Shown: positions 1 through 5,137 of the stretch, piece by piece
Numbering within the stretch: the stretch's first letter is position 1
Layout of the letters: each line of letters starts with the position of its first letter
Source of the DNA: Candidatus Cloacimonadota bacterium
GTDB lineage: Bacteria; Cloacimonadota; Cloacimonadia; Cloacimonadales; WRIO01
DNA: 5,181 bases
Assembly (NCBI GenBank): GCA_023230175.1
Contig: JALNXV010000265.1
Span: 1-5,181 of the forward strand
Direction of reading: 5' to 3'
Made by a program: the position numbers and the translations under genes
The notes under the pieces: generated by a model
What the model saw: only the letters and a program-made list of their open reading frames with translations
The model's database searches: none
Told to the model about the DNA's origin: nothing

Positions 1-99
1 CCATCGCACGAGAAGATACTGACCTCACTCGCACTTCTCGATGCACCTCAAAAACCCCCTAAAAAGAAGCCTGGAAGACCTAAGAAAGTCAAAATATAG
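1..99 (+). CDS. C-terminal end of a probable transposase (partial, runs off the left edge)
   Basis: Frame 1 of the plus strand is open from base 1 to a TAG at 97-99 and encodes about 32 residues. They end in a proline/lysine-rich tail, PPKKKPGRPKKVKI. The PGRPKK motif is of AT-hook type, and such basic tails are common at the C-termini of DDE transposases in Firmicutes; the preceding KILTSLALLDAP would suit that setting. The gene converges on the zinc-ribbon operon, with 24 bp between the two stop codons. No catalytic residues lie in the window, so the family is inferred from the tail and from the mobile-element context. It could instead be another DNA-binding protein. I see no clear terminal inverted repeat or terminator in 100-123. 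Confidence 0.45.
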   Translation, partial: PSHEKILTSLALLDAPQKPPKKKPGRPKKVKI

Positions 100-123
100 T
101 CTCACTCGTTGGGAAAGTATTAA

Positions 124-663
124 TTAATCTAAGTGATACCAAGTTTCGCTTGAATCTGTGCTTGTAATTGCAGGCGAAATCTTCAACACATCTTTATCGT
201 CATTAAGTTCTACAGTAAAGGTTTCATACTTGTCGCCAAAACGTTTTATTTTTATCTTATTTCCGCTAAACGGTTTCCAGTCATAAGTTCCGAGTGAAGT
301 GTCCATCCATCGATACCCTGTTTCAAGGCGATACTCCATTTCATCATCATCTATAGCAAGCACCTTGATTATAGAGCCATCAACATCATACCACTCCTTA
401 ACTAACGCCTTTTTTAGGTTTGCCTGATTGATGCCATTTACAATAAAGACGATGGCAATGACGCACACAATTGTTGCAATACCTACTAATACACCCCTAG
501 GAATCTTTTTATGCGTCTTCGGCTGTTCGCTTACCTCTTCTGATTCTTTCTGTGATGCATAAACAATCGCCTGCTCTTTTTCTTCTTCAATCAAATTAGC
601 ACCACAATGAGGGCAAACAGCGCTTCCATCTGGTATCGCTTCTCCGCATTTTAAGCAAAACAT
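124..663 (-). CDS. Zinc-ribbon, single-pass membrane protein with a short outer domain
   Basis: This is a 179-aa protein of unknown function, the last gene of the three-gene operon. The N-terminus is a clear zinc ribbon: Cys3, Cys6, Cys17 and Cys20 in FCLKCG and CPHCG. An acidic, hydrophilic linker (about 25-55) follows, then a membrane helix at about 57-78 preceded by basic KKIPR. By the positive-inside rule the ribbon is cytoplasmic and the last 100 residues lie outside. The outer part is polar and beta-rich, with the motif MDTSLGTYDWK at 120-130 that resembles a stretch of the 448-aa neighbour. The layout recalls zinc-ribbon envelope proteins such as YvbJ and TcaA, but no specific homology is claimed. 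I chose the ATG at 663 because a strong GGAGGTGG site precedes it. Longer readings begin at TTG 681 or ATG 678 and would put that site inside the coding sequence. The start lies 14 bp past the upstream stop codon, so translational coupling is likely. Confidence 0.85.
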   Translation of the reverse strand: MFCLKCGEAIPDGSAVCPHCGANLIEEEKEQAIVYASQKESEEVSEQPKTHKKIPRGVLVGIATIVCVIAIVFIVNGINQANLKKALVKEWYDVDGSIIKVLAIDDDEMEYRLETGYRWMDTSLGTYDWKPFSGNKIKIKRFGDKYETFTVELNDDKDVLKISPAITSTDSSETWYHLD

Positions 664-668
664 ACAAT

Positions 669-676
669 CCACCTCC
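669..676 (-). promoter_or_regulatory. Ribosome binding site that fixes the start of the 179-aa gene
   Basis: GGAGGTGG on the minus strand, with GGAGG 8 nt before the ATG at 663. It begins right after the stop codon of the upstream gene (678-680). The alternative ATG at 678-676 overlaps that stop as TGATG and has no comparable site, so the start at 663 is preferred. Confidence 0.75.
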
Positions 677-677
677 A

Positions 678-2024
678 TCAATCATAATCCAACAAACTCA
701 CTGAGCAAGAAGTTATCTTTGAGTTTTTGGTAACAGACAATCTAAAAGTCGTAGATTCGCCAGGAGCCAATCCCTCTGAACCAGCCGCATATGTCCAATC
801 AGTATCAACTACATTACCACTGGAATCCTTAAACGATCCCTTAACTTCGATAAATTTATAAGTCTTTGTTCCATTATTTTTCACACTACCCGTGCAAATT
901 GTGTAACCGGAGTTATTTGTGACACTATCCACAGTTATTTTCAAAACACTATATCCGCTCTCATAGCTGTATGATGAGGAATACGAACTGTCTGATGTAG
1001 ACATATAACCGCCTTTTTCATAGATATCACTACCTTCTTTTAGGTATCCTTGATTGGTTACAATCAAATCCTCAAAGGTATGAATTTTGCCGTTTTTGTA
1101 GTCCCATGTTATAGACGAGTCCATATCCGTGGAGCCGCTATAACTCCACTTATATATGGCAGTATCCCCATCAATCACAATTTGCCTACTTGCTTTTCCG
1201 GAAGCATTATAGTACGTATAAGTTCCCTGAAGAGCAGATTTCATTTCCGCCTCAGATGAATACGTTGTGCGACCGGATAAAACTGCAGCACGACCAATAA
1301 AAATAGCGAGAACTATACCAATAACGACACCAATCCCGATTTTAATATTTCTACTCCGCGTAGCCTTCTCTTTTTCTTTAGCTTCCTGACGTGCCTTTTC
1401 CTGTCGGTCTTCCTCATTCTTACGGTGCTTGGCAATCAAATCGGTGATGAAATCAGCATCCGTAATTTGAAATATTGTCTGCTTCTTTACCCCGCACTTT
1501 GAGCAATCACTGTGTTCAGCTGCGTTCCATCTTCCGCAACTACACAGCCATCCGTTCTCAAAATCCTGCGGTTTGTATTTAGCATCGGTAGATACGACGT
1601 CCCTTATAGCATCTACAGATTCTTTATCAGCACCATATTCCTCAAATACATCAACATCAAACTCTCTGTTATCTTTACCGGCATAACCTGTCACAGAACC
1701 ATCTGCATAGCAGATCTGACATTCCTCCAGTTCAAGACGACGAATATCACCATTCGGTAATTTTGCCTTAAGATCCTTCGCTGTTGAATTTTTCTCAATG
1801 CTGATGTCTTGGATTATAAGAAAGAACTTATCCTTTCCTCCAATCTGAACAACATCACCAAAAGAGTTAAAGCCCCTTGCATTGAACTTTACGGCAGTAA
1901 TTACACCGTATCCGAGATTGTCAAACGATATCAGAGCCTTTGAAGCATCTCCATCAGCCCCTACCGTACATGCGATGTTTGTGATGTGAGCATTCACATC
2001 AATAATAATCTTCTCTGTTTTCAT
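678..2024 (-). CDS. Membrane protein with zinc ribbon and FxLYD-like domain, unknown function
   Basis: This 448-aa protein is the middle gene of the operon. In order it has: an N-terminal, probably beta-rich domain (about 1-150) that I do not recognise; a zinc ribbon with Cys161, Cys163, Cys174 and Cys177 in WLCSCG and CSKCG; a highly charged helical stretch (about 198-226, rich in E, K and R); a membrane helix at about 228-249; an outer domain (about 255-340) with MDSSITWDYK at 301-310; a Ser/Tyr linker at about 342-358; and a C-terminal domain (about 360-447) resembling the FxLYD fold family, with the GSVKNNGTKTY and LAPGESTTF patterns. Charge places residues 1-226 in the cytoplasm and the rest outside. 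There is no signal peptide. The ATG at 2024 has AGGAG 8 nt upstream. The gene starts 16 bp after the regulator gene and ends 14 bp before the start of the next gene. It may sense or bind something at the envelope, but that is inference. Confidence 0.88.
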   Translation of the reverse strand: MKTEKIIIDVNAHITNIACTVGADGDASKALISFDNLGYGVITAVKFNARGFNSFGDVVQIGGKDKFFLIIQDISIEKNSTAKDLKAKLPNGDIRRLELEECQICYADGSVTGYAGKDNREFDVDVFEEYGADKESVDAIRDVVSTDAKYKPQDFENGWLCSCGRWNAAEHSDCSKCGVKKQTIFQITDADFITDLIAKHRKNEEDRQEKARQEAKEKEKATRSRNIKIGIGVVIGIVLAIFIGRAAVLSGRTTYSSEAEMKSALQGTYTYYNASGKASRQIVIDGDTAIYKWSYSGSTDMDSSITWDYKNGKIHTFEDLIVTNQGYLKEGSDIYEKGGYMSTSDSSYSSSYSYESGYSVLKITVDSVTNNSGYTICTGSVKNNGTKTYKFIEVKGSFKDSSGNVVDTDWTYAAGSEGLAPGESTTFRLSVTKNSKITSCSVSLLDYD

Positions 2025-2040
2025 CTATCATTCTCCTATC

Positions 2041-2331
2041 CTATATAGTTGCCGATCCATCATTCTTGATAAATTCATTCAGCTCATCTGTGTAAATTCC
2101 CATAACAGAGAGCAACTTATCTGTTTCCCTGTTTTTAGTAAAAATCAGCACAAGCGATAGAAACATATTCCAGGTCATTGTTTTCTTTTTTCTTTCTATC
2201 GTTGCAATCGTGCTTCGGCTTACACCGATTTTCTCCGCCAAGCCCTCCTGGGTAATTCCCATTTTCTTTCTAAGAGTAGGAAGGTTATCGGTCATATTTG
2301 CAATTAATTCATTCTTTTTTTCTTCATCCAT
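2041..2331 (-). CDS. XRE-family helix-turn-helix transcriptional regulator
   Basis: A 96-aa DNA-binding protein and the first gene of the operon. Residues 17-64 form a Cro/C1-type helix-turn-helix: LRKKMGITQEGLAEKIGVSRSTIATIERKK, with the scaffold helix at about 27-35 and the recognition helix at about 38-47. The remaining C-terminus (about 65-96) is short and has no recognisable ligand-binding domain. It is therefore probably a simple repressor or activator that binds as a dimer. The ATG at 2331 is preferred over an upstream in-frame start at 2385, because GGAGGT lies 9 nt before it and the extra 18 residues would overlap the predicted promoter and its transcript start. Its position behind the promoter and a palindrome suggests autoregulation of the operon. 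Its real targets are unknown. Confidence 0.9.
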   Translation of the reverse strand: MDEEKKNELIANMTDNLPTLRKKMGITQEGLAEKIGVSRSTIATIERKKKTMTWNMFLSLVLIFTKNRETDKLLSVMGIYTDELNEFIKNDGSATI

Positions 2332-2340
2332 GTACCTATC

Positions 2341-2346
2341 ACCTCC
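2341..2346 (-). promoter_or_regulatory. Ribosome binding site that fixes the start of the regulator gene
   Basis: GGAGGT on the minus strand, 9 nt before the ATG at 2331. It argues against the longer reading from 2385, in which this site would be coding and the start would lie about 20 nt before the predicted transcription start. Confidence 0.7.
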
Positions 2347-2371
2347 GAAAACAAACTCATCAATATGATAT

Positions 2372-2400
2372 ATTTTACCATACAAAATGGGGTTTTACAA
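2372..2400 (-). promoter_or_regulatory. Sigma-A-type promoter of the regulator/zinc-ribbon operon
   Basis: On the minus strand, TTGTAA (2400-2395) and TAAAAT (2377-2372) are separated by exactly 17 bp. The -10 box matches the consensus at five of six positions and has an extended TGG just before it; the -35 box matches at four of six. Transcription would start near 2365, leaving a leader of about 35 nt that contains the ribosome binding site at 2341-2346. No other promoter of this quality is seen upstream of the operon, and the gaps inside the operon are too short for internal promoters. Confidence 0.65.
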
Positions 2401-2429
2401 TACAGAATGAGTAATATCTGCACATTTTG

Positions 2430-2443
2430 AGTTTTGCAAAACT
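2430..2443. repeat. Perfect 14-bp palindrome, candidate operator
   Basis: AGTTTTGCAAAACT is its own reverse complement and lies about 30 bp upstream of the -35 box of the operon promoter. Half-site-like sequences recur nearby: CAAAATG on the minus strand at about 2428-2422, and ACAAAATG on the plus strand at about 2382-2389, inside the promoter spacer. XRE regulators commonly bind such inverted repeats next to their own promoters. Binding here is inferred only. Confidence 0.45.
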
Positions 2444-2454
2444 AACTTACACAT

Positions 2455-2480
2455 AAATAACACCCCGCCGGAGCGAGATG
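2455..2480 (-). terminator. Rho-independent terminator after the recombinase remnant
   Basis: On the minus strand, CATCTCGC-TCCG-GCGGGGTG forms an 8-bp stem (two G-U pairs) with a 4-nt loop, followed by TTATTT. It starts 19 bp past the recombinase stop codon. It would stop transcripts coming from the recombinase fragment or the IS before they reach the zinc-ribbon operon promoter. Confidence 0.65.
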
Positions 2481-2499
2481 CCTCTATAACTTTATGCTG

Positions 2500-2880
2500 T
2501 TATGCATCCACATCGATCTCCAACCCGGACTTGAACTCCACGGTCAATTTCTCATCGTACACTGTGATCTTGGCAATCAACCGTCTGACCATCGCCTCGG
2601 AATACTCCGTAATGGCTTCGGTCTGCTCATCCAGGAAGGTCGCAAGATCGTCAAGTCTTTCGATCAGTTCCGTGTTCATAGCGGCCTCGGTAAGGATATT
2701 CTGTCGTTCCTCACGCAGCGCAACGATGGCATCTCCGATTTCGTCGATCTTCGCCTGGTCTTTTCCGGCTTCGAGAAGTTCTGCCTGCTTGTCGCGGAGA
2801 GCCTTATCGACCGCTGCAAGCCTTTCATCCATATCGCCATCCACCACAGACTGCACATTGGCTTTCAGCGCAGGTGTTGA
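2500..2880 (-). pseudogene. C-terminal remnant of a large serine recombinase
   Basis: About 125 residues match the C-terminal region typical of large serine site-specific recombinases of clostridial integrative elements. There is a long charged coiled coil (DERLAAVDKALRDKQAELLE onward), then ITEYSEAMVRRLIAKITVYDEK and LTVEFKSGLEIDV to the TAA at 2500. Everything upstream is missing: the resolvase domain with its catalytic serine, the recombinase domain and the zinc ribbon, normally several hundred residues. The frame stays open to a TGA at 2959-2961, but recombinase-like sequence fades near 2880, where base composition turns AT-rich. The only starts inside it are a GTG at 2856 and a shifted ATG, neither convincing. 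It is therefore a dead fragment, and its original element cannot be identified. Confidence 0.8.
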
Positions 2881-2983
2881 GTGACAAATAATCTTAGATT
2901 GAAGTGATTTAGGAATTGCAGATTCTTTTAGACGGATAATAGAATTGAGACAAGGAATTCACACATTCTTTTAGACTAATAAA
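2881..2983. other. AT-rich junction sequence between recombinase fragment and IS
   Basis: This stretch of about 100 bp resembles neither the recombinase gene nor the IS. It begins abruptly at GTGACAAATAATC and contains an imperfect direct repeat. It may be the leftover end of another mobile element, with the left edge marking the break that removed the recombinase N-terminus. No gene is seen in it. Confidence 0.4.
2911..2976. repeat. Imperfect direct repeat, two copies
   Basis: Copy one (2911-2933) and copy two (2953-2976) start 42 bp apart. Both begin AGGAATT and end ATTCTTTTAGAC, with 4 or 5 differing bases between. Such repeats can be transposase-binding sites at an element end, but the role here is unknown. 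Confidence 0.6.
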
Positions 2984-3016
2984 CCTGAACTTCCTGAAAT
3001 TTTCCCACTCAAACCT
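2984..3016 (+). repeat. Left terminal inverted repeat of the IS
   Basis: Starts CCTGAACTTCC at the tip and ends TTTTCCCACTCAAACCT. Compared with the reverse complement of the right end, the outer 12 and inner 17 bases agree. A differing core of about 4 bases (GAAA here, ATAG there) and one extra T on the right separate those parts. The accessory gene stops 15 bp inside it. Confidence 0.9.
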
Positions 3017-3031
3017 AATTTGGGCAGTTTC

Positions 3032-3256
3032 TCACTTCCTTGAGCCTTCTTTAAGGAACCTCATCACAGCATCATAGGACTTGCCACTCTTTTGGAAAGC
3101 ATCCAATAAATCCTTGGCAACAAGTTCATCCTTCCTTGCCATGACTGCCTCCAGGTTGGCAATGGCAGCCTCATGTTTGGCTTTGGTTTTGAGTACAACT
3201 TCCTTCGCCTCTGCAATCTCGTTTTCAATGGTTGCCATGGATTTAGTCCGTGCCAT
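3032..3256 (-). CDS. Small coiled-coil accessory protein of the IS
   Basis: A 74-aa protein of unknown function encoded between the transposase and the left IS end. Residues about 8-50 are alanine-, glutamate- and lysine-rich and predicted helical, probably a coiled coil. The C-terminus (52-68, DAFQKSGKSYDAVMRFL) looks like a short conserved helical motif, and the ends are basic (ARTK, GSRK). It has no enzymatic motif. The start codon lies inside the transposase gene (14-nt overlap) behind an excellent ribosome binding site, so it is probably translated from the same mRNA. A DNA-binding or transposase-partner role is plausible for a small charged protein carried by an IS, but is inference. 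Most single-gene IS4/IS1634 elements lack such a gene. Confidence 0.8.
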   Translation of the reverse strand: MARTKSMATIENEIAEAKEVVLKTKAKHEAAIANLEAVMARKDELVAKDLLDAFQKSGKSYDAVMRFLKEGSRK

Positions 3257-4973
3257 ATTCTTCCTCCCCAGTTGTTGTGTCCGGTTTTGTCTTTACCAGG
3301 GTTTTACCCAGGTCAACGGCTTTTTCCCTTACATGGTTTGCATCGAGGCCAAAGGCCTTGAGCAGGTTTTTCTGCCTTGCCGTGACCGCATGGTCAAGGC
3401 GATAGATGCCATCCATCTGCCTGATCATCTCTATCTTTTCCAGTTCCTTGACTGCAGCGGGGACCGTCATGTAGTTCGGCTTTGCCACATACTCTTCCAT
3501 CGCATCCTTCAGTTGGCAGTACATCCTGTTCCGGATGATGAGGGCAATAAACTCAATGAAGATCTTCCCGGAAACAGACTCATCCGAACAAACACGGATA
3601 CTCCTGTTGCCAAGGTAGGACTTGTCTCCCCTGAAAAGCTTCTCGCTCTGGTCCCTGCTTTTGTAGAGGTCCAGCGCTTCCTTTGCACTCATCTTTGCGG
3701 AGGTGACGATGACAAAGTAGCCGCACAGGCTGAGTTCCCTCTCGATTACATCCGCCCTTTCCTTTCCGAACAGGAACAGGTTTTTCTTCTCGTCGTAGAC
3801 AAGGTCGAAGTAGTCGTGGAAGGAAAGGGGGAACGTTGCCTGTTTCCTTTCATAGGTGGAAATGAGTTTTGCCATGCGGTCGACCTTGGTCTCGACCTCT
3901 TCCTTTTCGGCGCTGTCCTTTGCACTGCTGTAGTAGATATGGAAGTACCTGTCCTGCTTGTCCGAGGCATACAGCCTTGTACCCACGGTCTTGGCGTAGA
4001 CCTTGTGGGACCTTATCGAGCAGTCCCTGTTGCTCTCGAACGAGCCTTTGTTCTCCGTGACGAGATTGCTGACAAGGGATGCCATTCCCTTGACCATGAT
4101 GACAAAGTCATAGCCGCAATTGTCCATGTACTCGATGTTGCCTTTGCTGAAATAGCCCCGGTCCAAGATAAAGCCTACATTCCTGTACCCGTAAGCCCTG
4201 GCTTTTTCCAGCATGAACTGCAACTGGGAAACGTCGACGATACTGCCGGGATACTCCTCATAGAACAGGGGTTCCCGGTTGGTCTTGTCATAGGCAATGG
4301 CATAGTTGAAGACAGGAAGACCCTTTTCCTCCTTTGCATGGCCGAACTCAACGATGGAAATGTCACCACTCTGGCAGTTCTTGTTTGTGGAGTCATAGGA
4401 AATATAGATCCGCTCCCTGTGGTTCCTCTTGCAGTTCCACCCATTGAGAAACGAGGAGGTGTGGTCATCGGTGATGGAGGAAAGGAACGAGGAAACCTTT
4501 GAGTCGCTGTAGACCCTCATGCCTTCGGTGAGCAGGGGATGGTTGAATGCGTAGTCGGGATAGTACTGGCCGGCATTGTTCTCGCAGATGATCGAGTAGG
4601 CTGCTAGGTCAAACAAAAAACCCCCGTCCTTTCCGAAAAGCCTGCCGATCATCTCCTCGAGGCCATAGTCCGCGATGATTTTCCTGATGACCAGGTAAGG
4701 GCCGATCCTCAGGCAGCTGCTTCTCTCGAAGCCTGCCTTTTCCTGAGGGAGCTCGACATCAGGGAAGTACCTGAGATAGTTCTGGTTGGGATACATCATG
4801 GAAGCGTTATCACCGGACTGCTTCCCGATGGTGGTTCTCTTGGGAATGTTGAACTTCCTCACGGCATCATAGGAACGGTCATACTCATAGTCGATGTAGA
4901 CAGTTTCCTTGATCCTCTTGCGGACGATTTTCCCCGGTACATCCGGTATCCTCACCAGGAAATCAAAATACAT
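3243..4973 (-). CDS. IS1634/IS4-type DDE transposase
   Basis: An intact 576-aa transposase that would cut and join the ends of the IS it lies in. The N-terminal part (1-75: FDFLVRIPDVPGKI, YEYDRSYDAVRKFNIPKRTTIG, YPNQNYLRYFPD) has the look of the IS1634 group. The catalytic triad can be read: Asp194 in ISYDSTN, Asp271 in GFILDRGYFS, and Glu444 within the IS4 signature Y437-x2-R440-x3-E444-x6-K451. The stretch between D271 and E444 is long, as expected for the beta-strand insertion of IS4-type enzymes. The ATG at 4973 has AGGGGGTG a few bases upstream and no better alternative. There is no frameshift and no early stop. The last codons overlap the small accessory gene and carry its ribosome binding site, giving the C-terminus GEEEYGTD. 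Codon use is more GC-rich than in the zinc-ribbon operon, in keeping with separate arrival. Confidence 0.93.
   Translation of the reverse strand: MYFDFLVRIPDVPGKIVRKRIKETVYIDYEYDRSYDAVRKFNIPKRTTIGKQSGDNASMMYPNQNYLRYFPDVELPQEKAGFERSSCLRIGPYLVIRKIIADYGLEEMIGRLFGKDGGFLFDLAAYSIICENNAGQYYPDYAFNHPLLTEGMRVYSDSKVSSFLSSITDDHTSSFLNGWNCKRNHRERIYISYDSTNKNCQSGDISIVEFGHAKEEKGLPVFNYAIAYDKTNREPLFYEEYPGSIVDVSQLQFMLEKARAYGYRNVGFILDRGYFSKGNIEYMDNCGYDFVIMVKGMASLVSNLVTENKGSFESNRDCSIRSHKVYAKTVGTRLYASDKQDRYFHIYYSSAKDSAEKEEVETKVDRMAKLISTYERKQATFPLSFHDYFDLVYDEKKNLFLFGKERADVIERELSLCGYFVIVTSAKMSAKEALDLYKSRDQSEKLFRGDKSYLGNRSIRVCSDESVSGKIFIEFIALIIRNRMYCQLKDAMEEYVAKPNYMTVPAAVKELEKIEMIRQMDGIYRLDHAVTARQKNLLKAFGLDANHVREKAVDLGKTLVKTKPDTTTGEEEYGTD
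3263..3269 (-). promoter_or_regulatory. Ribosome binding site of the accessory gene, inside the transposase gene
   Basis: GGGGAGG on the minus strand, 6 nt before the ATG at 3256. It is embedded in the final transposase codons (Gly-Glu-Glu). It is stronger than the transposase's own site, which suggests the small protein is made in at least comparable amounts. Confidence 0.7.
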
Positions 4974-5012
4974 TTTTCACCCCCTGTAACAAGTAACAAT
5001 TGCTACTCAAAC

Positions 5013-5041
5013 AGAATAGCAAATCAGAGGGGAAAATGCAA
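5013..5041 (-). promoter_or_regulatory. Candidate transposase promoter
   Basis: Minus strand TTGCAT (5041-5036) and TATTCT (5018-5013) are 17 bp apart, and TGC just before the -10 box gives an extended -10. The -35 box is weak (three of six), as is usual for transposase promoters. Transcription would begin near 5006, about 33 nt before the transposase ATG, and lies just downstream of the terminator at 5043-5077. Confidence 0.5.
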
Positions 5042-5042
5042 C

Positions 5043-5077
5043 AAAAAAAGCTCGGAAGTCGATACAATTCCAAGCTT
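5043..5077 (-). terminator. Terminator blocking incoming transcription into the IS
   Basis: On the minus strand AAGCTTGGAA and TTCCGAGCTT form a 10-bp stem with one G-U pair and a 10-nt loop, followed by a run of seven T. It lies inside the IS, between the right inverted repeat and the transposase promoter. In the plus direction the same stem has a C-A mismatch and only TATTT after it, so it should act mainly on minus-strand transcripts entering from outside. Confidence 0.65.
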
Positions 5078-5103
5078 TATTTCAGATTTTGTTTTGGAAT
5101 TTC

Positions 5104-5137
5104 AGGTTTGAGTGGGAAAAACTATAGGAAGTTCAGG
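5104..5137 (-). repeat. Right terminal inverted repeat of the IS
   Basis: Read on the minus strand it starts CCTGAACTTCC at 5137 and ends TTTTTCCCACTCAAACCT at 5104, matching the left end except for about 4 core bases and one extra T. Confidence 0.9.

Larger units (their letters stand above)
2984..5137 (-). mobile_element. Complete insertion sequence, IS1634/IS4-like, with accessory gene
   Basis: A 2154-bp element bounded by inverted repeats of 33 and 34 bp, both with outer tip CCTGAACTTCC. It holds an intact DDE transposase gene and a short overlapping downstream gene, both on the minus strand. Its own promoter and a guarding terminator lie between the right repeat and the transposase. The transposase has the IS4-type Y-R-E-K signature, and its N-terminus resembles the IS1634 group. 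IS1634-type elements are known for long, variable target duplications. Here no matching direct repeat flanks the ends: AATAAA on the left, ATTCCTC on the right. The flanks have probably been rearranged since insertion. It looks competent to move. Confidence 0.85.

Noticed and set aside
100..123. TTTCCCAACGAGTGAG near the transposase tail as a relative of the IS inverted repeat
   Set aside because: It shares only a TTTCCCA core with the inner part of the IS repeat. The tip sequence CCTGAACTTCC is absent.
1050..1760. Short plus-strand frames inside the 448-aa gene
   Set aside because: They are antisense to a clearly coding gene and have no ribosome binding site or recognisable domain.
124..2331. 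Operon as a toxin-antitoxin pair built on the XRE gene
   Set aside because: The downstream proteins are long, membrane-anchored zinc-ribbon proteins with no toxin motif, unlike HigB, HipA or RelE partners of XRE antitoxins.
2041..2385. Longer 114-aa form of the regulator
   Set aside because: The extra N-terminal residues overlap the predicted promoter and the ribosome binding site that serves the ATG at 2331.
2494..2884. Two plus-strand frames across the recombinase fragment
   Set aside because: Both are antisense shadows of the recognisable recombinase C-terminus. One is an implausible serine-rich translation.
2911..2976. Direct repeats as a minimal CRISPR array
   Set aside because: There are only two copies, the copies differ internally, the spacer is about 19 bp, and no cas gene is present.
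3081..4502. Long plus-strand open frame (473 codons) opposite the transposase
   Set aside because: It lies wholly antisense to a transposase with complete DDE and YREK motifs and the small accessory gene. Its translation is hydrophobic and cysteine-rich without a recognisable domain, and it has no convincing ribosome binding site.
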